A DNA stretch of 64,000 nt from Ruminococcus callidus. Its GTDB lineage: Bacteria > Bacillota > Clostridia > Oscillospirales > Ruminococcaceae. Where the stretch lies: NCBI RefSeq assembly GCF_020709055.1, contig NZ_JAJFCK010000001.1, forward strand, positions 1-64,000, in the 5' to 3' direction. Positions 7,895-16,206 of this stretch are shown here, piece by piece. A program made the translations under genes and the position numbers. Every line of letters begins with the position of its first letter. Positions within the stretch are counted from its first letter, which is position 1. The notes under the pieces were generated by a model that saw only the letters and a program-made list of their open reading frames with translations, searched no databases and was not told the DNA's origin.

Positions 7895-9930
7895 GAGAAG
7901 CTGAAAAGAAAAGACTGGAAAAAATCGCTGCTTCCCATCAAAATGTATGGGAGGCTTTCAAAGAAGTGGCCGGAAAGCGATACGAGGAGTATCTGTGTGC
8001 ACTGGAAGAGAATATGCCAAAAACACAGGTACAGAAGCGAAAGGAATTGCAGGACATCCGAAACAGATGGAATGCTTCCGCAAAGCAGATTCAGGACATT
8101 GAAGACAAAGATCTGGAGCGTGTGCTGATTTATTTTGCAATGAACCTCCGGGGTGTCACCACAGGAGACGGCGTGAATAAATGGAATATCAAGAATGTTT
8201 TTCATGCAGAAAAGCTGAAAAAGCGCAATTCCATTGAGAGAAAGAACCTGCTTCGACTGGCGGTTGCCTTTGGCTTCACGACTGAGGAAACGAGAACTCT
8301 CATATTCCAGATTCTGGAAGGAAAAGAGCAGGACGATTTCAATCCCAGAAAAATGGAGGAAATCCTCTACTTTATCGCACTGAAAAAAGGGCTTCCGCTC
8401 TACACCAAAGGAACCAGCGGCACACCGAATGGCATCAATGTGTCATTGCAGGAGCTTTTTGTGTATGCACAGAAACTGTACCTGAAAAAGATGTTCTCAA
8501 GCAGCAGTGAAGAGGAAAACGATGGGTTCATTCAATTCTTGTATGACAACAAAATCAACGGTGCAGACATCAGCAACAACACAACCATCAACATTCTCCG
8601 CGCAGAGGAAATGAAGAAAACAGCACTGATGTATGCCATCTATCTTAGTTCTGGAACAACATCAAGCAGCATCGACCCGAAACAGCTGAAGAAAACAACA
8701 GAATTCTTTTCCAAGCTGAACGATCTGAGCGAGAAAATTGCAGGAAAATATCTGGCCAAAAATGTTCCTGCGATTTTTAAAGTTGCAAATATGTTCTTGA
8801 CTGCCAGCCGGAATCGGTCTTCCAATGATCCGGAAACAACAGGGAAATTTGACTTTCTGCGCAGCATTTTCAGCGAATTCATGGAAGAATCGTCCAACAT
8901 GAAGCAGACCGGCACAAATTACTTTGACTTAAATGGTCTGTTTCCGATTCTTGCGAAAAAGGCTGGAGAAATCGACGTAAGCCACCGTGCATCGATTGCA
9001 AGATTTATCATCGGCAAGCTTTCCACGGTTCAGAAAAAGCTGACAACACAAGGAGATATCTACTATTCACGTCTTGAACCATCCCAGCGTGATCTTGTTC
9101 CTGTAATCGCAGAATACATGAAAATATTTTTCAAAAACATTGAGGATGGTACAAGCCCCAAAGAACTGATCGATGTATATCAAAAGTACTGCGAATTCCA
9201 GAATGACTTTTATACGGGAATTGTTCAGCAGCTGGAGAACAAGCGGAGAGACAATGAACGGATTTCCGTTGGACGTTCCGAAGAGATCGATCTTGGCAGA
9301 GGCTCTGTTTCTACATCATATGACCAGACATACGGGACCTCGACCATTCAGATGACAGACTATTTGCAGCAGCAAATTGACGAGGCACAAACCAAAGAAG
9401 ATGTAACACAAATCATCAAAGACAAAATAGAAGATGCATCATTCCATGTCTTTGAACTCTACGAGAATCCTTATTTCAGAAACAGCCGCTGGAAATCTGT
9501 GGAAGATGAATTTGAAAAGCTGGAAATGGATAACAAAGATGCTAGCGCATCTGCCAGAGCATTTTTCAAAAAGATCGACTTCGATAGATTGCCCATTGCA
9601 AAAGGCGAGGTCATTCTGGGGGCAGATTCTGCCAAAATAACACGAAACGATCTCCTGAAGCTATTCTTCTTGAAATTCGTCGCAGAAAGAACCGATTCTG
9701 ATAGTCTAGATGATGATATGCTACCTGCTGACTTTAAAATCGACTTTCAAACATATTCTATCCGCATGTGCTGCTCCGAGATCTGCGAACAGAACGCATT
9801 GGATCAGTTCCTGCTCTATTGTCTGGATCAGCATCGGGAAGATGTTTTCGGTTTCTTGGTATCTGTTGCAGAAACATATCCCGATTTCACCAAAAAATTC
9901 TTTGGTCCCATCCGGAAATTTTTTAACTAA
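7888..9930 (+). CDS. 680-aa predicted helical protein of unknown family
   Basis: I do not recognise this protein. It is soluble (no signal peptide or membrane segment), rich in Lys, Glu and Ser, and nearly all of it reads as alpha-helical, with charged amphipathic stretches throughout. A short Ser/Gly-rich segment near residues 465-485 may be a linker. The C-terminal region has three Cys in the RMCCSEIC segment. No kinase, nuclease, helicase or ATPase motif is visible. It overlaps the esterase stop by 7 nt, has an AAAGGAAG site, and is followed 56 nt later by the PP2C gene. Its place before a phosphatase and a kinase-like protein suggests it is the substrate, adaptor or effector of a phospho-switch; that is inference only. 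Confidence 0.6.
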   Translation: MLGEAEKKRLEKIAASHQNVWEAFKEVAGKRYEEYLCALEENMPKTQVQKRKELQDIRNRWNASAKQIQDIEDKDLERVLIYFAMNLRGVTTGDGVNKWNIKNVFHAEKLKKRNSIERKNLLRLAVAFGFTTEETRTLIFQILEGKEQDDFNPRKMEEILYFIALKKGLPLYTKGTSGTPNGINVSLQELFVYAQKLYLKKMFSSSSEEENDGFIQFLYDNKINGADISNNTTINILRAEEMKKTALMYAIYLSSGTTSSSIDPKQLKKTTEFFSKLNDLSEKIAGKYLAKNVPAIFKVANMFLTASRNRSSNDPETTGKFDFLRSIFSEFMEESSNMKQTGTNYFDLNGLFPILAKKAGEIDVSHRASIARFIIGKLSTVQKKLTTQGDIYYSRLEPSQRDLVPVIAEYMKIFFKNIEDGTSPKELIDVYQKYCEFQNDFYTGIVQQLENKRRDNERISVGRSEEIDLGRGSVSTSYDQTYGTSTIQMTDYLQQQIDEAQTKEDVTQIIKDKIEDASFHVFELYENPYFRNSRWKSVEDEFEKLEMDNKDASASARAFFKKIDFDRLPIAKGEVILGADSAKITRNDLLKLFFLKFVAERTDSDSLDDDMLPADFKIDFQTYSIRMCCSEICEQNALDQFLLYCLDQHREDVFGFLVSVAETYPDFTKKFFGPIRKFFN

Positions 9931-9986
9931 CGCAAATTTGCTTGGGTATTCTGTGGTATCATAATCTCGTAAGGAGGACAAAACTT

Positions 9987-10700
9987 ATGAGACCTGAATT
10001 TATGATTGACTACAGAAGCAAAACCGGAATCGAGCATCAGAAAAGAAATCTCGAAAATCAAGACGCATGTTTTTCCGAGATCCAAGAAGGGAAGAACGCA
10101 TGCCTTTGCATCGCAGATGGCGCAGGAAGCAAAAAGCACGCTGCACTTGGCGCCCAGCAGCTCGTACAAAAGCTCTGTACCACACTAATGCAAAATGCAT
10201 CCGAACTTTTTCAAAAAGCCGAGCAGGAGATCTCGGATTTTCTCTCCGAAAAAATCCATCAGCTGCTCCGAGAAGTTGCAAAAGCCAAAAATGTCGAATT
10301 TCGTGAGCTATCGTCTACGCTGCTTTTCACCCTGACCAATGGAGAAACCTATATCACCGGACATTTGGGGGATGGCGTAATTCTTGGAGAGCAGGGAAGT
10401 AAGTGGAGTGTGCTCTCGTTTCCGCAAAACGGACAAACTGCAAGAACAACTTATCTGACCACAATGCCTCTTTTGAAAAATCATCTTCGCATCACCAAAA
10501 AGGATTGCAAAGAATTGAATCGGATTTGGATGATGACAGACGGCGCAATGTATGCCACGTTTCAGCCATATTTTCAGCTGCCGAAAGGACACTCTCTGGA
10601 AAAATCCATTTTACAGGCAGCGCATAAAATGACAGAAGATGATGCCACCTATGGCTATCTGGCATGGAAGGGAGAAGATTCATATGCCATCCCAATTTGA
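9987..10700 (+). CDS. PP2C-family serine/threonine phosphatase
   Basis: A compact 237-aa PP2C/PPM phosphatase that should remove phosphate from Ser/Thr using two metal ions. The metal-binding series is intact: NQD (24-26), ADGAG (43-47), HLGDG (126-130), MTDG (183-186) and EDDAT (217-221). It consists of the catalytic domain alone, with no membrane segment or sensor. The ATG at 9987 has AAGGAGG 9 bases upstream; the longer frame beginning at 9942 lacks a site. Its stop overlaps the next gene by 17 nt, so it is tightly coupled to the kinase-like protein, the usual arrangement of a kinase/phosphatase pair. It most likely opposes that kinase, possibly acting on the 680-aa neighbour. Confidence 0.88.
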   Translation: MRPEFMIDYRSKTGIEHQKRNLENQDACFSEIQEGKNACLCIADGAGSKKHAALGAQQLVQKLCTTLMQNASELFQKAEQEISDFLSEKIHQLLREVAKAKNVEFRELSSTLLFTLTNGETYITGHLGDGVILGEQGSKWSVLSFPQNGQTARTTYLTTMPLLKNHLRITKKDCKELNRIWMMTDGAMYATFQPYFQLPKGHSLEKSILQAAHKMTEDDATYGYLAWKGEDSYAIPI

Positions 10701-13700
10701 CAGAGCACCTCTTCAGCCGGGAACATTTATCTCCCTGCGAAAGTGTGATTCGAAAACGGCAGAGGAACAGCAATTTGAAATCTTAGATATCCTCGGAAGC
10801 GGTTCCAGCATCATTTCCTATCGGGTAAAGTTTCTGGATACCGATATGCGAACGTATTTCTATGTGCTCAAAGAAGTGTACCCGAAGCCCAAAGAAAACG
10901 ATGTCAGCATCATCAGAAACATTTCCAATAGTCTGCAAATCGACGAATACGAACAAAACTCAAAGTATCGGAATTCCTACCAGTATTGTAAAAACATCTA
11001 CAAAGGTGCATATGATTTACAGCTGAAAATGGCAAATGGGATAGCGAAAAATGAAATCCTCAACCTCTCCACCTCCGCTCCGTTTGGACTATATGAGGAT
11101 CCCCATTCCAGTTCCAAAGGAAATTATGCGCTCTACGCCCTGTTTCGCTATCAAATCGGAAAAAGATATGATATGATTGAAGCGGAGGATCTTGAGAGCA
11201 TTCTCTACACGCAAAAGCAGATTGCCACTGTGGTGCAGGCGTACATTGAAAACGGGTTCTTGTGGCTGGACATCAAAGAGAAAAACATCTACATTGTCGG
11301 AAATGGTGCTTTAAAAAGCGTCTCATTTTTCGATTTTGACAGCATGTTTTCTATTCAGACTTTGAAAAATTACCATTTTCAAAAAGATGTTCCGCCGGAG
11401 TTTGTCATTTCATTTACGCCATCCTCCGAGGAGATACGGATTCCAAAGGAAATGGATCGCATCCTTGACTTGAATAAAAACTATCGGCAATCGCTCTCTT
11501 CGGACACGGAACGCATGAAATTGGCAGAAAAATGCATCCATAACCTTGCTGAGAATGGGGTCCGAATCGAACTATTCCTGCTCGGCTCGTTGCTGTTCAA
11601 GAGAATTTTCAAGTATGCTCCGAGTATCGAAATATGCAAAAAGCTGCAAAACAACATTCTTCCAGAGTGCCCGGCGCTGAGTCAGTACAGCTCTAACATC
11701 CGAGAAATGCTGCGTGATGTGCTCAAAAAGCTTCTGAATTATTATTCACCCCAAAAGCGATACAACAGCATACAAGAATATCTCCACGCCATCGACAAGC
11801 TGATTTTGGCAATCCACCGGCATCAGAAACAGCCGCAATTTGTACAGGCAATACAGCAGCAGTTGTATCAGTATCCGCTCTATCACAATGTTTCGCATCA
11901 AGAGGAAAATAGAATCAACACACTGCTCATTGGCTTGGGCGATTTCGGCACCAAGTTTTTGGATGTATCCCTACAGGCAATTCAAATTCCCGGGAAAGAT
12001 ATCCATGCCACAATTCTCTTAAATTCCAGGGAAGAAAAAGAGCAGTATCTCTCTGAGCGTCCCTGCCTAAAGAATTTTTTCCACATAGACACGACGCATC
12101 AGGATACAAAAGATTGGTATGGATTTCTGAATTTCTTGTTCAAAGATGTCCACAAAAATGATGAAACAAAACTGAATACACTTTTTTCAGGATTGTTTGC
12201 ATCTGCCGAAGAGGAGCCGCACGCCATTTTCATTGACACGGGAGATGACGCAAAAAATCTGAGGCTGGCAAAAATCGTGCATGAAATTTGGGGTAACTGT
12301 GACATCCACTTTGTGTGGGAGGGCAAGAACCCGCCAGAGATTCCGCCATGCGATGTAATCCATCCGCTTTGTATCTGCACGGATTTTCAGAAGAGTGACA
12401 TCGCCAAACAAATGGAGCAAATCGCATTCAACGTGCATCTTCTTTGGGAAAAGGATCTGAATCTGAATTATCGTGAAGTTCGCAAAAATTACAGAAAGCC
12501 TTATAACCACGGTTCCTGCATCTCCTATATTTTCTCGCTCAAATACAAGCTCTATGCTCTCGGATTTGAGTTGGAACAAACACCCCCGGAAGAGCTGGCA
12601 AGACAGTATGCAGAATATTTGCGGAGCCATGCAGAAGAACGTCTGAATCTGATTTACTATGAGCACCGCAGATGGGTGACAGAAAAGCTGTGTGAAGGTT
12701 ATCATTTGATTCCAGATTTAAATTTTCTCCCGGATCATGACACTACACATAGCCAGAATGGTCACATTTTTCTCCTGCGAAGTACCCCGAAGCAAGGGCT
12801 TTCCACGTGGACGCATGAGATGTGGGACGATGCCACACCGGAAATGCTGAAACAGCTGGACGAATTGGAACAGCTCTCTGTTAAACTGCATCAGAATTTC
12901 CGAAAACACGCCAACCCAATGACGCTTACCGATCTGGAAAAACTATTTCATCCGCTCCAGGAAATTTTGGAAAAAGAGCCGACACTCCTAGCATCGCTTC
13001 AAGAGTGGTACACCTGCATCTGGAATCTATTTTCTGAAACGAGTCATGCACGCTTGTACAAAGGTTTAAAGGACAAGCTTTCGAAGGGCGTCGATCAGGC
13101 GAAAAAGGCGCATCGCCTTACCGCCAACGAATGTGATGCGATAGAAAAAGAAATCGAAGGAATTCATCACAGAATCTATCCCATTTATGCCAGCAAGCTA
13201 TACTACGACTATAAGAACGAGGATGTCAAGCTGGTCGATGCGATTCCGTTTATTCTGACCTATTCAGAAAAGAATCAGATGGCAATTCCGTATGCGCTGT
13301 CCGAAGAAGACAATACCATGAGATTTGGCAATGTCGCTGCAATCTCCATCGTTAACCCTGCTTCCGTGCTCTATTTCTGTTACTGTGACAGTACAGAAAA
13401 AATCGCACAGCTTCGCCACTCCATTCCAGATCTTCTTTTGTACCTGAAAAGAAAAGAATTGAAAGCAACCCTAAAGTTCCTGATCTTCTATCCAGAATCA
13501 CTGAACTTTTTGATGGAAGAAGTTGATTTTTCCCTTGGGAAGCGTGGAAAGGTACAATGGATTCCGGTAAAGTCAGATTGCTGGCAGGAGGCCATTGCAC
13601 AGAAATTGCTGAAACTGAGCAGAAAAAAAGATCATTTTTCTCTGGAAAAAAGAGCAGGAGATGCCCTTTCTGATGCGCTGGATGCCACCGGTATCTTTCA

Positions 13701-14811
13701 GAAGATTCCCAGCTACACTTTCGATTCTAAAAATCAGACGTTTTCGAATCTAAATCGCTGCGAAACATTTGCGTATATTTTCGCAAAGCCGTTTATCACA
13801 ATTACAGATATGCTGCCAAAGAGTTCAACTTCTCATCTTCGCTCGGAATTTTTTGCGGAATATCGCGATTTGTGGGCACAGTATCAGAAATCTCCTGCAA
13901 CGTGGAAAGAATTGTGCTGCTGCCTGAGAAATCACGCTGCCGCACAAGACACCATTGCCTCCATGCGCATTGACAAAACCATTCGAGAACCAAAAGAGTT
14001 TTCGTATATCCTGCCAATTTCCTGTAGAACAGGCGTGCAAAAAGTTGTTCAAACGCTGCAGGCACATGAAATTGTTACTGAAGAAAGCAAGATGATTGGA
14101 CACACCTCCGATTCCTGCAAACTGATTCTTCATCAGAACGTTTCTTGCCAATCGCTGTTTGATCAACTCTTCGAAAACCTGCAATGCTTTGCACTTCCGG
14201 ATCTGATTGTAATCTCCTGTGTTCCTGATGGGAAAGATGTTGTTGACGTGTCTGTTTCTTTTGATGCCCTCACAGTGAAGGACCTGCCGCGCACTTCGCT
14301 AACAGCGGATGCACGACATCTGCTGGAAGTGCTGCAAAAGAAAATGGGATATCTCGTTGGAACAGAACTCAATACGGATGAGGAAACGCTTCAGTTTACC
14401 TATGCGACCTACCCTATCAAAAAAATGCTGACCAATCCGGAACGTATCCTCGAAATTTACACCTACCACGCCGCACGAGAAACCGGAAGGTTCCACGATG
14501 TCAAATGCGGGCTGATATTGCAAGAATCTGACACCACGCTTACCTGTGTCCTAACTAAGAACTTCACATCATTCTTTGCAGTTTATGTTCCGCCGGAAAA
14601 AGCAACAGCAGCATTTGTGGCCGAGATTTCGAAGCAGGTGAAAAACGTTGGTATTCATCCCGTTTTGCTCTTTCTCACGGATACAGAAGCGCAGCGAGAG
14701 GAACTGAATGACCTGCTCTCATTCTCTCATCTGCTGCCTGTATCCATATTTTCATTGCAGGAAAAATCAGAAAATTTTGAAACATTCCTGTGCCGTATCA
14801 CAGGTCACTGA
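10684..14811 (+). CDS. 1375-aa kinase-like, Rossmann and RyR-like signalling protein
   Basis: A very large multidomain protein. Residues about 30-380 resemble a Ser/Thr protein kinase: Gly-rich loop LGSGSS (37-42), Lys63 in VLKE, catalytic loop WLDIKEKN (194-201) with Asp196 and Asn201, and DFD (217-219) in place of DFG. Around 411-560 is a Rossmann-like segment opening with LLIGLGDFG (GxGxxG at 417-422), as in TrkA-N domains. Around 600-675 a helical block leads to YYEHRRWVTEKLCEGY (658-673), which fits the EHxRW...GY core of RyR domains. The remaining ~700 residues are not assigned; near the C-terminus a YTYHAARETGRFHDV segment loosely recalls nuclease-fold domains of Card1/DUF1887 type but lacks a D/ExK motif. 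The ATG at 10684 has an AGGGAGA site. It overlaps the PP2C gene and is followed by a RyR protein. Kinase activity is likely but unproven. Confidence 0.72.
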   Translation: MPSQFDRAPLQPGTFISLRKCDSKTAEEQQFEILDILGSGSSIISYRVKFLDTDMRTYFYVLKEVYPKPKENDVSIIRNISNSLQIDEYEQNSKYRNSYQYCKNIYKGAYDLQLKMANGIAKNEILNLSTSAPFGLYEDPHSSSKGNYALYALFRYQIGKRYDMIEAEDLESILYTQKQIATVVQAYIENGFLWLDIKEKNIYIVGNGALKSVSFFDFDSMFSIQTLKNYHFQKDVPPEFVISFTPSSEEIRIPKEMDRILDLNKNYRQSLSSDTERMKLAEKCIHNLAENGVRIELFLLGSLLFKRIFKYAPSIEICKKLQNNILPECPALSQYSSNIREMLRDVLKKLLNYYSPQKRYNSIQEYLHAIDKLILAIHRHQKQPQFVQAIQQQLYQYPLYHNVSHQEENRINTLLIGLGDFGTKFLDVSLQAIQIPGKDIHATILLNSREEKEQYLSERPCLKNFFHIDTTHQDTKDWYGFLNFLFKDVHKNDETKLNTLFSGLFASAEEEPHAIFIDTGDDAKNLRLAKIVHEIWGNCDIHFVWEGKNPPEIPPCDVIHPLCICTDFQKSDIAKQMEQIAFNVHLLWEKDLNLNYREVRKNYRKPYNHGSCISYIFSLKYKLYALGFELEQTPPEELARQYAEYLRSHAEERLNLIYYEHRRWVTEKLCEGYHLIPDLNFLPDHDTTHSQNGHIFLLRSTPKQGLSTWTHEMWDDATPEMLKQLDELEQLSVKLHQNFRKHANPMTLTDLEKLFHPLQEILEKEPTLLASLQEWYTCIWNLFSETSHARLYKGLKDKLSKGVDQAKKAHRLTANECDAIEKEIEGIHHRIYPIYASKLYYDYKNEDVKLVDAIPFILTYSEKNQMAIPYALSEEDNTMRFGNVAAISIVNPASVLYFCYCDSTEKIAQLRHSIPDLLLYLKRKELKATLKFLIFYPESLNFLMEEVDFSLGKRGKVQWIPVKSDCWQEAIAQKLLKLSRKKDHFSLEKRAGDALSDALDATGIFQKIPSYTFDSKNQTFSNLNRCETFAYIFAKPFITITDMLPKSSTSHLRSEFFAEYRDLWAQYQKSPATWKELCCCLRNHAAAQDTIASMRIDKTIREPKEFSYILPISCRTGVQKVVQTLQAHEIVTEESKMIGHTSDSCKLILHQNVSCQSLFDQLFENLQCFALPDLIVISCVPDGKDVVDVSVSFDALTVKDLPRTSLTADARHLLEVLQKKMGYLVGTELNTDEETLQFTYATYPIKKMLTNPERILEIYTYHAARETGRFHDVKCGLILQESDTTLTCVLTKNFTSFFAVYVPPEKATAAFVAEISKQVKNVGIHPVLLFLTDTEAQREELNDLLSFSHLLPVSIFSLQEKSENFETFLCRITGH

Positions 14812-14872
14812 AAATCGTTATTCACTCTTGTGGGACAATCCCGCAACACCATATTGAAAGGAAGCTATTATT

Positions 14873-15157
14873 ATGTATTGTCCGAAACCAATTGACACAA
14901 GCGAAGTAAAACTGCCGGATGAAATGCTGGCACTGACCGAGAAAATTGCAGAAAATGTTCACGATGTCTGGGCGAAGGGTCGTATCTCCGAAGGCTGGAC
15001 GTATGGGGAAGTGAAGGATCCCGCCCAGAAGACGACACCGCTTCTGGTGCCTTATGCAGAACTGCCGGAGAGTGAAAAGGCATACGACCGCAACACCGCA
15101 TTCGAAACACTCCGCCTGATCGTCAAGCTGGGTTACCACATCTCTAAGAAAGACTAG
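14873..15157 (+). CDS. Small stand-alone RyR-domain protein
   Basis: This 94-aa protein consists almost entirely of a RyR domain, the repeat first described in ryanodine receptors and found in bacteria as a probable small-ligand-binding module. The diagnostic residues are present: ENVHDVWAKGRISEGWTYG (27-45), LVPY (58-61), then LPESEKAYDRNT (64-75) and a closing helix LRLIVKLGY. An AAAGGAAG site lies 9 bases before the ATG, 61 nt after the kinase-like gene, on the same strand. Because the large neighbour has its own RyR-like segment, the two could bind the same ligand or pair with each other. The family assignment is confident; ligand and function are unknown. Confidence 0.88.
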   Translation: MYCPKPIDTSEVKLPDEMLALTEKIAENVHDVWAKGRISEGWTYGEVKDPAQKTTPLLVPYAELPESEKAYDRNTAFETLRLIVKLGYHISKKD

Positions 15158-15163
15158 AGTTTA

Positions 15164-15192
15164 TTGACACTAACGAAAAAATGTGATATCAT
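15164..15192 (+). promoter_or_regulatory. Strong promoter ahead of the transposase remnant
   Basis: A perfect TTGACA (15164-15169) and TATCAT (15187-15192) are spaced by 17 bp, immediately after the RyR stop and 6 bp before the remnant start codon. It may be the original transposase promoter and could now drive transcription toward nth. Confidence 0.6.
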
Positions 15193-15198
15193 ATGTAC

Positions 15199-15309
15199 AT
15201 GAATATCACGAAAGAACAGTACGCAAAAATCGAAAATCATTTTCTGGTTCAGCAATGTAACGTAAAGATTGACAATTTCACTCTCAGATTGTCAATCAAT
15301 CGTTACTAG
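15199..15309 (+). pseudogene. IS5-type transposase N-terminal remnant
   Basis: A 36-codon frame begins MNITKEQYAKIENHF and continues VQQCNVKIDN, closely matching the conserved opening of IS5-family (DDE) transposases (typically MxLTxEQYxxI...PxQRGNVKI). Similarity ends at the inverted repeat and the frame closes soon after, whereas an intact protein would continue for 80-250 residues. No DDE catalytic residues remain. It marks an old insertion between the RyR gene and nth. Confidence 0.6.
15257..15306. repeat. Imperfect inverted repeat within the transposase remnant
   Basis: GATTGACAAT (15267-15276) and ATTGTCAATC (15288-15297) are perfect 10-bp arms around an 11-nt spacer, flanked by GTAACG (15257-15262) and CGTTAC (15301-15306). 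Together they form a palindrome of about 50 bp. It interrupts the transposase similarity and could be a small inserted element, a deletion scar or an operator. Confidence 0.6.
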
Positions 15310-15433
15310 TCTGCGGAAAAAGCTGCGAATTCTGCAACGGAAGAACAGCCTTGGCGGTGGAAAAGTAAAGGCTTTCTATTTGCCGTACTTCAATTGGGAA
15401 AAGGAAATTGCAGAACTAAATGAAACCTATTGA
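15266..15433 (+). pseudogene. Possible C-terminal gene fragment before nth
   Basis: A reading frame without a start codon of its own runs through the inverted repeat and ends ...FYLPYFNWEKEIAELNETY-stop. The last ~25 codons look like genuine protein with ordinary codon use, as if they were the 3' end of a gene whose front was lost by deletion. I cannot assign a family. Apart from this and the repeat, 15310-15483 holds only the nth ribosome binding site (AGAGAGGGA). Confidence 0.3.
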
Positions 15434-15483
15434 AGCGGTCTTGTCCGTAGATAAATCCATAAAAAGAGAGGGATCCCAATACC

Positions 15484-16116
15484 ATGACAAAAAAAGAACG
15501 TGCGCTGCGTGCCTGTGAAGTGCTGGAACGCATCTATCCGGAGGCGCTCTGTGCGCTGCATTACCAAGAACCGTATCAGCTGCTGATCGCTGTCCGGCTG
15601 TCTGCACAGTGTACAGATGCCAGAGTCAATCTTGTCACACCAACACTGTTTCAGAAATATCCGACACTACAGGATTTTGCAGATGCTGATATTTCCGAGC
15701 TGGAATCTGTCGTGAAGCCATGCGGTTTCTACCGGATGAAAGCCAAGAACATCAAGGAAATGGCAGAGCAGCTGCTGACCAAATACCATGGTGTCGTTCC
15801 GGATACCATGGAGGATTTGCTGGCACTATCCGGCGTTGGCAGAAAAACAGCAAACTTGATTCTTGGAGATGTGTACGGCAAGCCTGCCATTGTCGCAGAC
15901 ACACATTTTATTCGAATTACCGGACGGCTTGGACTGACGAATTCCAAGGATCCGGTACAGGTGGAACGGGATCTCCGCCCGTTGGTACCCCCAGAGCGCT
16001 CCTCTGATTTTTGTCATCGCATTGTCTGGTTTGGACGAGACACCTGCCGTGCCAGAAAGCCGCAGTGCAATGGATGTCCGATGTCTGATTTCTGTCCATC
16101 CTTTCCTGAAAATTGA
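15484..16116 (+). CDS. nth: Endonuclease III, DNA glycosylase/AP lyase
   Basis: A 210-aa base-excision repair enzyme that removes oxidised pyrimidines and nicks the abasic site. The helix-hairpin-helix LSGVGRKTANLIL is followed by VADTHFIRITGRLGL, which contains the catalytic Asp. The catalytic Lys lies in the LSAQCTDARVN region typical of the family, although the usual Lys of TDK is not present in that string (TDAR here), a point worth checking. The C-terminal 4Fe-4S ligands are complete: Cys-x6-Cys-x2-Cys-x5-Cys in CRARKPQCNGCPMSDFC. Length is normal. It stands alone ahead of secA, which has its own promoter. Confidence 0.92.
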   Translation: MTKKERALRACEVLERIYPEALCALHYQEPYQLLIAVRLSAQCTDARVNLVTPTLFQKYPTLQDFADADISELESVVKPCGFYRMKAKNIKEMAEQLLTKYHGVVPDTMEDLLALSGVGRKTANLILGDVYGKPAIVADTHFIRITGRLGLTNSKDPVQVERDLRPLVPPERSSDFCHRIVWFGRDTCRARKPQCNGCPMSDFCPSFPEN

Positions 16117-16142
16117 AAGCCTATAAATCTTTTCAAATTCTA

Positions 16143-16171
16143 TTGACAAATTATCATCGGTGTGCTATACT
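16143..16171 (+). promoter_or_regulatory. secA promoter
   Basis: TTGACA (16143-16148) and TATACT (16166-16171) with 17-bp spacing sit 35 bp before the secA start. Confidence 0.75.
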
Positions 16172-16206
16172 ATTTATTGTATACTTTGAATGAAGGCGGT
16201 AAGTCC

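Noticed and set aside
10684..14811. Reading the PP2C/kinase locus as a classical TerY-P tellurite-resistance triad
   Set aside because: No vWA (TerY), TerD or zinc-ribbon component is visible; only the kinase-phosphatase pairing is shared.
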